NCBI GenBank assembly: GCA_040880365.1
Contig: JBBDIO010000046.1
Span: forward strand, 1 to 7,912
Reading direction: 5' to 3'
Source: JBBDIO01 sp040880365
Lineage (GTDB): Bacteria > Chloroflexota > Anaerolineae > Caldilineales > Caldilineaceae
Length of the DNA stretch: 7,912 nt
Shown: piece after piece, positions 1 through 5,042 of the stretch
Layout: each line of letters starts with the position of its first letter
Position numbering within the stretch: the stretch's first letter is position 1
Position numbers and translations under genes: made by a program
The notes under the pieces: model-generated
What the model was told of the DNA's origin: nothing
The model's database searches: none
The model's input: only the letters and a program-made list of their open reading frames with translations

Positions 1-260
1 GCGCATCATGTTGCGCCGACTGGCTCGTACCTGACCTTTTCAAACAGTTTCTTAGAACTTCAATTCCAGACAAAACAGCGAGCTTGTTCGGAAATTAGTC
101 GTGTTTCGGCGCGTCTTTGGCCTGGCTATTTAAGCCCAGTAACTTCCGGGTATAGGCTGATACGCACCATATGTTACACAATATGCTTGCCGTCTCAGCT
201 AATATCAGCATAGGCTTTGGCTACGCGTTTGTCATTAGCGCATACGCCAGAATTCTTATA
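1..260. other. Intergenic stretch without a defensible gene
   Basis: I see no convincing gene here. All three plus-strand frames are open at the left edge. One stops at 32-34 after ten residues, one near 98, and one stays open to about 213. None of the three has a recognisable motif, and the base composition is more AT-rich than in the genes to the right. A short gene tail entering from the left is possible but cannot be told from chance. No tRNA cloverleaf or rRNA segment was recognised. The stretch probably separates the leftward regulator operon from whatever lies further left. Confidence 0.4.
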
Positions 261-262
261 GC

Positions 263-288
263 AAAAAAGCGACACAGCGCGCGTGCCG
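263..288 (-). terminator. Likely intrinsic terminator of the leftward regulator operon
   Basis: Read on the minus strand, CGGCAC (288-283) can pair with GTGTCG (275-270) as a 6-bp stem with one G-U pair and a 7-base loop. One base then separates it from a run of six T (268-263), which is the classic hairpin plus U-tract layout. It lies about 110 bases past the response-regulator stop codon. On the plus strand the same stem has an A-C mismatch and is followed after a few bases by TCTTTTT (294-300), so weak two-way termination is conceivable. The stem is short, so confidence is moderate. Confidence 0.55.
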
Positions 289-322
289 TATAGTCTTTTT
301 GGTGTAGGCGATTTGATTGATG

Positions 323-350
323 CGGTGGGGATGGGGCGGTGGGGATGGGG
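323..350 (+). repeat. Two perfect 14-bp tandem copies forming a G-quadruplex motif
   Basis: The unit CGGTGGGGATGGGG occurs at 323-336 and again without change at 337-350. This gives four GGGG tracts (327-330, 333-336, 341-344, 347-350) separated by loops of 2, 4 and 2 bases. A fifth run, GGG, follows at 355-357. The spacing fits the standard intramolecular G-quadruplex pattern. The G-rich strand is the template strand for the leftward kinase/regulator transcript, and the repeat lies between that operon's stop codon and its probable terminator. The repeat is read directly; folding and function are inferred. Confidence 0.8.
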
Positions 351-361
351 CTGTGGGCGCA

Positions 362-383
362 GGATAGGCGACGGATAGGTGAC
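362..383 (+). repeat. Imperfect 11-bp tandem duplication
   Basis: GGATAGGCGAC (362-372) is followed directly by GGATAGGTGAC (373-383), identical except for one C/T change. It sits 11 bases to the right of the G-tract repeat and runs into the small hairpin after the response-regulator stop. A related string, GTAGGCGA, occurs at 304-311. Two different short duplications side by side suggest replication slippage in a non-coding spacer. No function is evident. Confidence 0.7.
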
Positions 384-399
384 GGGGTGTGATTCCCCG
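383..399 (-). other. Small hairpin just after the response-regulator stop
   Basis: CGGGG (383-387) and CCCCG (395-399) form a 5-bp all-GC stem around a 7-base loop, one base past the response-regulator TAA at 403-401 in the direction of transcription. No T-run follows on the minus strand, so it is not a textbook intrinsic terminator. It could protect the mRNA 3' end or pause polymerase before the terminator at 288-263. The pairing is visible; the role is inferred. Confidence 0.35.
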
Positions 400-400
400 A

Positions 401-1084
401 TTACTCGTTTTCGCCGTCGTTATCGTCATTGTCGTCGGTCAGACCCTCGCGCACGGCATAGAGCGCGGCCTGGGTGCGGCTATTGAGATGCAACTTGCCC
501 AGGATGCGGCTCACATGGGCGCGCACAGTGGATTCGCTGACCGCGATGTGATTGGCGATCTCCTGATTGCCCAACCCCTGGGCGATGAGCTGTAATACGG
601 CTAGCTCGCGTGCGGTCAGCGTTTCGGGAGGCGGGTGCTGTTCGATGGCGGGATTTGCCACTTCTTGCAAGAGCTTGCGGGCAATGGTGGGGTGGAGGGC
701 CGGTTCTCCGCGATGCACCTGATGAATGCCGCGGATCAGTTCTTCGGGCGAAGACCCCTTGAGCAGATAGCCCAGCGCGCCGGCCTTGATGGCAGGAAAG
801 AGCTTGTTATCGGCCACAAAGCTGGTCAGAACCAGCACACGCATCTGGGGGTGGCGGGTGGTGATCTGGCGCGTGGCTTCGATGCCGTCCATGCCGGGCA
901 TGAGCAGATCCATGAGAATGACATCGGGTTGGGTTTCGGCGGCGCGCAAAACGGCTTCGGCACCGTCGGCTACTTCGGCCACAACCTCGAAGCCGCCCGA
1001 TTCGGCGAGAAGCGCACGAATTCCCTTGCGCACAATGGCGTGGTCGTCAGCAATCAAAACCCGTATCAGAGACAACCTCCACAA
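401..1084 (-). CDS. NarL/LuxR-family DNA-binding response regulator
   Basis: This is a two-domain response regulator of about 222-227 residues, the usual NarL-family length. Numbering from the TTG at 1084, the receiver domain spans about 7-122. It has the acidic pair D13/D14 in the string IADDHAIVRKG, the phospho-acceptor D59 in MDLLMPGMDG, switch residues T87/S88 and K109. The LuxR-type helix-turn-helix covers about 155-212, with the family signature LTARELAVL and recognition helix around SESTVRAHVSRIL. The last 11 residues are almost all Asp, Asn, Glu or Gly. It overlaps the 3' end of the upstream kinase gene, so the pair is cotranscribed and translationally coupled. No ATG or GTG exists near the front. 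The TTG at 1084 is upstream of the GGAGG at 1080-1076, so initiation at CTG 1069 or ATA 1066, giving L/M-IRVLIADDH as in relatives, fits better. Function as a transcription factor phosphorylated by the adjacent kinase is very likely; its targets are unknown. Confidence 0.93.
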   Translation of the reverse strand: MWRLSLIRVLIADDHAIVRKGIRALLAESGGFEVVAEVADGAEAVLRAAETQPDVILMDLLMPGMDGIEATRQITTRHPQMRVLVLTSFVADNKLFPAIKAGALGYLLKGSSPEELIRGIHQVHRGEPALHPTIARKLLQEVANPAIEQHPPPETLTARELAVLQLIAQGLGNQEIANHIAVSESTVRAHVSRILGKLHLNSRTQAALYAVREGLTDDNDDNDGENE

Positions 1085-2312
1085 TCAATTGTGTGCCCTT
1101 GCCCGGCGCGCTCGTATAGGTCAAATGTCCGCCCAGGTGTGCTGTGCGTTCGCGGATGCTGCGCAGACCGCCGCTGTCTCTGCGTGCGGCGCGCACTGCT
1201 TCCAGATCGAAGCCTGCGCCGTCGTCGGTCACTTCTAGGCGAATGGATACGGGCGAAAAGCTCAACGCCACGGTGACGTGCCGGGCGGCGGCGTGTTTGT
1301 GAATGTTGTTGAGCGCTTCCTGCGCGATCCAATAGAGATCTTCTTCGATGGCAATCGGCAGCCGTCGTTCGCCTTCGACCCGAAAGCGTGTTTTGAGACC
1401 CGCCCGTTCTTCCACCGCCGCCAGGCGCGTCTGCAAGACCGCCACCAACCCTTCTGCCTCTAGCACGGGTGGGTGCAGTTGGAAGATGAGCAGCCGCATA
1501 TCGTGCATCCCTTCGTGGGCGGTTGCTTCGAGTTCGGCCAGATAGCCGGCGGTGGCTTTGTTGTGTCCGGCGGCCAGCGCCAGTGTGGCCGCATTGGCAT
1601 AGAGGATCACGCTGTAGAGCGATTGGGTAACCGAATCGTGCAGCTCGCGGGCCAGCCGTTGCCGTTCTTCCAAAACCGCCAACTGTTCGGCTTGTTGTTG
1701 CAGCCGGGCATGTTCGATTGCCACTGCGGCCTGGTTGGCGAAAACCGACATGACGCGCACATCTTCTTCGGTGAATCCGTCGACCTTGTTGACCACATCC
1801 AGCACGCCGATGATGCCCCCATTGACCTGGAGGGGCAGGGCCAGCAATGCCGTCAGTTCCGCGGGCCATTGATAGACCTGGGCCTGGGCAAACAAGGCGG
1901 GGTCGTTCATGCGCACCGGCTCGCCACGGCGCACAACCTGCCCCGCCAACGAACCTTCGACAGGCAGACGTTCGACCGCTGCCAGCGGATGCCCCTGGTG
2001 ATGTTTGACTTCGAGCCAGGTCTGGTCGGTCAGCAGCAGGACTGCGCTGCCCGTGGCGCCAATCAGATTCTGGGCCTCGGCGCACACCACATCCAATACC
2101 TGGTCGAGCATGGTTTTCTGCTGCAGGCTGACCAGCACGCGGCCAAAACTTTCGCTTTCGGCCAGTCGGCGCTGGAGTTCGTCGTAGAGTTCGGCATTGC
2201 GCAGCGCCAATGCCGCGGCCATATGCACGCGCTCGCTAATCTCGGTTTGGAGCGCATCCAATATCGCTTGCAACTGGGGGATATTGATTGGCTCCGTGAT
2301 CTGGTGGGACAT
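1047..2312 (-). CDS. Cytoplasmic GAF-domain sensor histidine kinase (HisKA_3 / NarX-like core)
   Basis: This 421-residue protein autophosphorylates on His and passes the phosphate to the adjacent regulator. Residues about 12-66 form a helical, probably coiled-coil leader, and 66-202 form a GAF domain that would sense a small molecule or redox state. A short helix (203-217) leads to the HisKA_3 dimerisation domain with phospho-acceptor H225 in RLARELHDSVTQ. The HATPase domain follows, with N-box QEALNNIHKHA (331-341), G1 box DDGAGF (363-368), a second glycine box SGGLRSIRER (380-389) and GKGT (404-407). No transmembrane segment or signal peptide is visible, so it acts in the cytosol. ATG 2312 was chosen because AAAGG lies 8 bases upstream and a good promoter lies just beyond. 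The frame stays open further upstream to 2456, but that extension crosses the promoter and looks non-coding. The ligand is unknown. Confidence 0.93.
   Translation of the reverse strand: MSHQITEPINIPQLQAILDALQTEISERVHMAAALALRNAELYDELQRRLAESESFGRVLVSLQQKTMLDQVLDVVCAEAQNLIGATGSAVLLLTDQTWLEVKHHQGHPLAAVERLPVEGSLAGQVVRRGEPVRMNDPALFAQAQVYQWPAELTALLALPLQVNGGIIGVLDVVNKVDGFTEEDVRVMSVFANQAAVAIEHARLQQQAEQLAVLEERQRLARELHDSVTQSLYSVILYANAATLALAAGHNKATAGYLAELEATAHEGMHDMRLLIFQLHPPVLEAEGLVAVLQTRLAAVEERAGLKTRFRVEGERRLPIAIEEDLYWIAQEALNNIHKHAAARHVTVALSFSPVSIRLEVTDDGAGFDLEAVRAARRDSGGLRSIRERTAHLGGHLTYTSAPGKGTQLIVEVVSDTGFDC
1076..1080 (-). promoter_or_regulatory. Ribosome-binding site that questions the regulator start
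   Basis: GGAGG on the minus strand lies inside the end of the kinase gene. It is followed after 6 bases by CTG (1069-1067) and after 9 bases by ATA (1066-1064), both in the regulator frame. The only standard alternative starts nearby are TTG at 1084, upstream of this site, and TTG at 1075, immediately after it with no spacer. The site therefore points to a rare start codon. Confidence 0.5.
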
Positions 2313-2361
2313 GTTGGGATGCCTTTGGGGCCTGGGCCAGCCGACTACAGACGGTATAACC

Positions 2362-2390
2362 AGTGTACTCCACCTATATCTTTTACTCAA
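2362..2390 (-). promoter_or_regulatory. Sigma-70-like promoter for the kinase/regulator operon
   Basis: On the minus strand TTGAGT (2390-2385) is followed after exactly 17 bases by TACACT (2367-2362). That matches the -35/-10 consensus at four of six positions in each box. Transcription would begin near 2355, giving a leader of about 42 bases before the ATG at 2312. The near-palindrome GGTATAACC (2353-2361) lies at the predicted start point and could be an operator. The match is good, but no expression evidence is available. Confidence 0.5.
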
Positions 2391-2516
2391 GCGCAGATTG
2401 ACCTGTTTTATGTATAGTTGGCTGGGTAGTTGACAAAGCCACATCGTCATCATCACCGAGATTCTTTGCGGTTCTCAATTTTTCCCGGCACGCTGCATCG
2501 GAATCTGCCCACTGTG

Positions 2517-2525
2517 TGATACACT
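2517..2525 (+). promoter_or_regulatory. Possible extended -10 promoter for the transporter operon
   Basis: TGATACACT matches the extended -10 pattern TGn followed by TACACT (2520-2525). No good -35 box lies 16-18 bases upstream, which extended -10 promoters can tolerate. Transcription would start near 2532, leaving a leader of about 155 bases. The element overlaps the small palindrome GTGT-GAT-ACAC (2514-2524), where a regulator could bind. This is the best rightward candidate seen, but it is weak. Confidence 0.3.
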
Positions 2526-2578
2526 AGGGCCGTAAACCTCTGCAACAGCCAGTTTCACCACTTCAACACCACCAGTTC

Positions 2579-2607
2579 ACAACCGACAAGTTAGTAGACA
2601 ACCGACA
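2579..2607 (+). repeat. Direct repeat ACAACCGACA in the binding-protein leader
   Basis: ACAACCGACA occurs at 2579-2588 and 2598-2607, 19 bases apart start to start. The similar strings CCAGTTTCACCAC (2550-2562) and CCAGTTCACAAC (2572-2583) lie just ahead. The repeats sit inside the predicted untranslated leader, 80-110 bases before the start codon. They could be repeated protein sites or plain duplication; nothing in the sequence decides which. Confidence 0.45.
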
Positions 2608-2673
2608 GTTTGTTTCAAAACAGTGCGTTTCTAAATGAGTGTGACAATCACACGCGAATTCCCGATGCATTTC

Positions 2674-2680
2674 GAGGAGG
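2674..2680 (+). promoter_or_regulatory. Ribosome-binding site fixing the binding-protein start
   Basis: GAGGAGG is followed by a 7-base spacer and ATG at 2688. This is near-ideal and overrides the longer in-frame reading from 2610, which would bury the lipoprotein signal peptide behind 26 polar residues. Confidence 0.85.
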
Positions 2681-2687
2681 ATCACCC

Positions 2688-3869
2688 ATGCATAACAAAT
2701 TGCTCGTGCGGCTGTTTGTCCTTTTGTTGCCCAGCGTCCTGGCTTTGGCCGGGTGTCAGGCGATTTCGCAAGATGACAATACCCTTCGGATTGGCCTCAA
2801 CGCTGAATTGACCGGCAATATTCCCAAAGTGGGAGAACATTCGCGGGTGGCCGCCGAAATGTTTGCCGAGGAGATCAACGCGGCGGGCGGTGTGGAGATT
2901 GGCGGCGAAGTGTATACGCTGGCGCTGGTGGTCGAAGATAACAACGGCACCGCCGAAGGCGCGACTGCGACCGCTAACAAGCTGGTGACCCAGGACAACG
3001 TGCTGCTGCTTGTCGGTCCCAACGCCAGCGTGGCGGCAGTGCCCGCGGGCGAGGTGGCAAACAACCTGGAAACCCTCATGATTACGCCGTGGTCTACCAA
3101 CCCCAATACCACGCTCAATCGGCCCTGGGTCTTCCGGGCACCGTTCCTGGATCCCTTCCAGGGGCCTGTCGTCGCCAACTTTGCCACCGAGGAATTTGGC
3201 GCGACGCGTGCCTGCGTGCTCTATGATATTGCCAGCGACTATCCTACCGGGCTTGCCGATAACTTCATCAGCGCCTGGGAAGGTCTCCACGGCGCAGGCT
3301 CGGTGGTGGCCGCCGAATCGTTTACTACCGGCGATCAGGATTTCAGCGCACAGCTAACCAACATTGGCGCAACCGACTGTGAAATTCTCTTCACGCCCCA
3401 ATACTACAGCGAAGTGCCCCTCATCGTAGAGCAGGCGCAGGATCTGGGCATCAGCATTCCTCTGGTGGGCAGCGATTCGTGGGGCGATCCTCAATTGCTG
3501 GAGCTTTGTGGCAGCGCGTGCGATGGCTATTTCTTCAGCACCCACTATGTGGCTTCGGGCGCGACGGGCGCGACGGCCGAATTTATCGACAAATTTAGCG
3601 AGCGGCACGGCGAAATTCCCAGCGATGTGGGCGCATTGACCTGGGATTCCATGTCGTTGGTGGTGGCGGCGCTGGAAAATTGTGGCACCATCACCGGCGA
3701 TCTGGCCCAGGACCGGGCCTGTGTGCGCGACGGGATGGCCGCCATCAGCGATTTTGTGGGTATCACCGGCGAGATGACCTTCGACGAGCAGGGCGATCCT
3801 GTCAAATGCGCCATGATCGTCCAGATTCAGGACGGCGAAGTGATGTTCTATGAATCAGTTTGCCCGTAA
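2688..3869 (+). CDS. livK: Branched-chain amino acid-type ABC transporter substrate-binding lipoprotein
   Basis: This 393-residue LivK-like (Peripla_BP_6, type I fold) binding protein delivers substrate to the LivHM channel. It has a positively charged start, a hydrophobic stretch at about 6-20 and the lipobox LALAGC, with C23 as the lipidated residue. It would therefore be membrane-anchored and act outside the cytoplasmic membrane. The first lobe begins LRIGLNAELTG (33-43), followed by the typical EINAAGGVEIGG (62-73). VGPNASVAAVPA (109-120) includes S114 at the spot where relatives hold the ligand carboxylate. DYPTGLADNF (184-193) starts the second-lobe segment that usually supplies a ligand-contacting Tyr. 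Eight further cysteines (176, 231, 274, 278, 332, 345, 374, 392) all lie in the second half, which suggests disulfides. The gene heads the transporter operon but is set apart from livH by 228 bases. The substrate could be branched-chain amino acids, other amino acids, amides or related compounds and cannot be fixed from sequence alone. Confidence 0.92.
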   Translation: MHNKLLVRLFVLLLPSVLALAGCQAISQDDNTLRIGLNAELTGNIPKVGEHSRVAAEMFAEEINAAGGVEIGGEVYTLALVVEDNNGTAEGATATANKLVTQDNVLLLVGPNASVAAVPAGEVANNLETLMITPWSTNPNTTLNRPWVFRAPFLDPFQGPVVANFATEEFGATRACVLYDIASDYPTGLADNFISAWEGLHGAGSVVAAESFTTGDQDFSAQLTNIGATDCEILFTPQYYSEVPLIVEQAQDLGISIPLVGSDSWGDPQLLELCGSACDGYFFSTHYVASGATGATAEFIDKFSERHGEIPSDVGALTWDSMSLVVAALENCGTITGDLAQDRACVRDGMAAISDFVGITGEMTFDEQGDPVKCAMIVQIQDGEVMFYESVCP

Positions 3870-3878
3870 TTGACGGGC
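3862..3878 (+). other. Hairpin spanning the binding-protein stop codon
   Basis: GCCCGT (3862-3867) and ACGGGC (3873-3878) form a 6-bp stem with a 5-base loop that includes most of the TAA stop. No T-run follows, so it is not a standard terminator. A second loose pairing, ATTGGGG (3924-3930) with CCCCAAT (3958-3964), lies downstream. These may contribute to mRNA stability at the end of the binding-protein message. Confidence 0.4.
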
Positions 3879-3983
3879 TGTGACTGATTGGCCTGCCGCG
3901 CAGTAATCTGATCAGCCATCTGAATTGGGGGCGGGTCGCCATCTGTCTGATCAAAGTCCCCAATCCAGCTTTATTCTGTGATC

Positions 3984-4022
3984 CACGGGAAGATGCCGCG
4001 AATAGTGCAGCATCTTCCCGTG
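3984..4022 (+). repeat. Perfect 13-bp inverted repeat between binding protein and permease genes
   Basis: CACGGGAAGATGC (3984-3996) is an exact inverted copy of GCATCTTCCCGTG (4010-4022), with a 13-base loop. The stem would be very stable in RNA. No T-run follows on either strand, which argues against a simple intrinsic terminator. In several ABC operons a hairpin after the binding-protein gene protects the upstream mRNA or partly stops polymerase, so that binding protein outnumbers permease. That role fits the position here but is inferred. A protein-binding palindrome is an alternative. Confidence 0.8.
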
Positions 4023-4043
4023 ACCCTATTCGTACCAAGAACA

Positions 4044-4090
4044 ATTCGTTCAGAAGCCTGATTTTCTCAAAAGATTCATTCGTTCAGGAG
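4044..4090 (+). repeat. Near-perfect 13-base direct repeat ending in the livH ribosome-binding site
   Basis: ATTCGTTCAGAAG (4044-4056) recurs as ATTCGTTCAGGAG (4078-4090) with one A/G difference. The second copy ends in AGGAG, the livH ribosome-binding site. The AGGAG stands one base before ATG 4092 but 7 bases before GTG 4098, so it supports the GTG start. Confidence 0.6.
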
Positions 4091-4097
4091 TATGACG

Positions 4098-5030
4098 GTG
4101 GCACTCGAAACATTTCTCCAGCACTTCCTGAATGCACTGCAATGGGGCAGCTTTCTGGCTCTGATTGCAGTGGGCTATAGCATGGTCTACGGTGTGCTGC
4201 TGCTCATCAATTTCGCCCACGGCGATATCTTCATGGTGGGGGCCTATGTGGGCTATTTCATCGGCGCGTTTCTGCTCAACCAGTTCGATTTCCAAATGCC
4301 CTTCGATCTGCCGGGGTGGCTGCTCATGCCGGTGACCATTTTGTTATCGATGGTCTTTACTTCGCTGGTGGGGCTGGCGATTGAACGGGTTGCCTATCGG
4401 CCTTTGCGCAAACGCGGCGCGCATCGGCTCTATCTGGTGATCACCGCGCTCATGTTTGGGCTGCTGCTGCAATATGGCAACCTGGCTCTGCTGGGCGCGC
4501 GCGACCGCCAGTTTCCCGAGCTTTTTGCCAAAGAAGTCTATGACATTGCCGGGTTGAGCGTGACCAACGTGAAGGTGCTGGTGATTGTGCTTTCGGTGGT
4601 GACTATGGTCGCGCTGGGGCTTTTGGTGCAGCATACCAAGTGGGGTATGGCGATGCGCGCCATCTCCTACGACCGCCTGGCGGTGCCGCTTATGGGCATT
4701 TCGGTCGATAACATTATTGTCACCACCTTTGTGGTGGGGAGTTCGCTGGCGGCGCTGGCGGGGGTGATGTATGGCACGGCCTTTCCCATTCTCAGCTATA
4801 ACATGGGGCTGCTGGTGGGCTGGCAGGCGTTTATTGCCGCGGTAGTGGGGGGCATCGGCTCCATTCGCGGGGCAATGGTGGGCGGCTATATCCTGGGCTT
4901 CACGCAGATTTTTGTGGTGGCGTTCGGGGCTTCGACCCTGCGCGATCTCATCGCATTTACCGTGCTGCTCCTCATCCTGGCGATCAAACCCACGGGCCTG
5001 TTTGGGGTTGCCCGCCGCACCAAAGTGTAG
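4098..5030 (+). CDS. livH: Branched-chain amino acid-type ABC transporter permease LivH
   Basis: This is one of the two channel subunits of the HAAT-family importer (BPD_transp_2), 310 residues, a normal length. It has about eight hydrophobic membrane segments, roughly at 15-40, 45-62, 75-98, 112-132, 158-178, 206-228, 236-262 and 282-303. The family string INFAHGDIFMVGAY (37-50) is intact. The cytoplasmic coupling loop is about GMAMRAISYDRLAVPLMGI (183-201), which contacts the ATPases. The end, KPTGLFG (297-303), is typical of the family. GTG 4098 is preferred because AGGAG lies 7 bases upstream. ATG 4092 is only one base past that site and would add two residues. The gene is followed after 12 bases by livM in the same operon. 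Confidence 0.93.
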   Translation: MALETFLQHFLNALQWGSFLALIAVGYSMVYGVLLLINFAHGDIFMVGAYVGYFIGAFLLNQFDFQMPFDLPGWLLMPVTILLSMVFTSLVGLAIERVAYRPLRKRGAHRLYLVITALMFGLLLQYGNLALLGARDRQFPELFAKEVYDIAGLSVTNVKVLVIVLSVVTMVALGLLVQHTKWGMAMRAISYDRLAVPLMGISVDNIIVTTFVVGSSLAALAGVMYGTAFPILSYNMGLLVGWQAFIAAVVGGIGSIRGAMVGGYILGFTQIFVVAFGASTLRDLIAFTVLLLILAIKPTGLFGVARRTKV

Positions 5031-5042
5031 GAGCAATTTACA

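Larger units (their letters stand above)
2313..2687. other. Divergent control region between the kinase operon and the transporter
   Basis: This 375-base gap separates oppositely directed genes and holds no gene I can support. It carries a minus-strand promoter candidate (2362-2390), a plus-strand extended -10 candidate (2517-2525), and a leader of about 150 bases with short direct repeats ahead of the binding-protein gene. Frames that run into it from both flanking genes lack ribosome-binding sites and family similarity, so they were not used to extend either gene. Confidence 0.6.

Noticed and set aside
1..213. Plus-strand frame open from the left edge to about 213
   Set aside because: About 70 codons without a stop, but with no motif and a residue mix that looks random. 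It cannot be separated from chance without sequence to the left.
1473..2417. A 314-residue plus-strand open frame opposite the kinase gene
   Set aside because: The opposite strand encodes an intact GAF/HisKA_3/HATPase protein with all motifs. The antisense reading shows no family motif and no ribosome-binding site.
2398..2435. TTGACC (2398-2403) and TTGACA (2430-2435) as -35 boxes for a rightward promoter
   Set aside because: Neither has a plausible -10 box at 16-18 bases; TATAGT at 2413-2418 is only 9 bases from the first and lies before the second.
2313..2456. N-terminal extension of the kinase from an upstream start at 2456
   Set aside because: It would read through the best promoter candidate, has no ribosome-binding site and adds residues without family resemblance; ATG 2312 has a site and a suitable leader.
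2610..2687. Longer form of the binding protein starting at 2610
   Set aside because: It would put 26 polar residues before the signal peptide and ignores the near-ideal GAGGAGG before ATG 2688.
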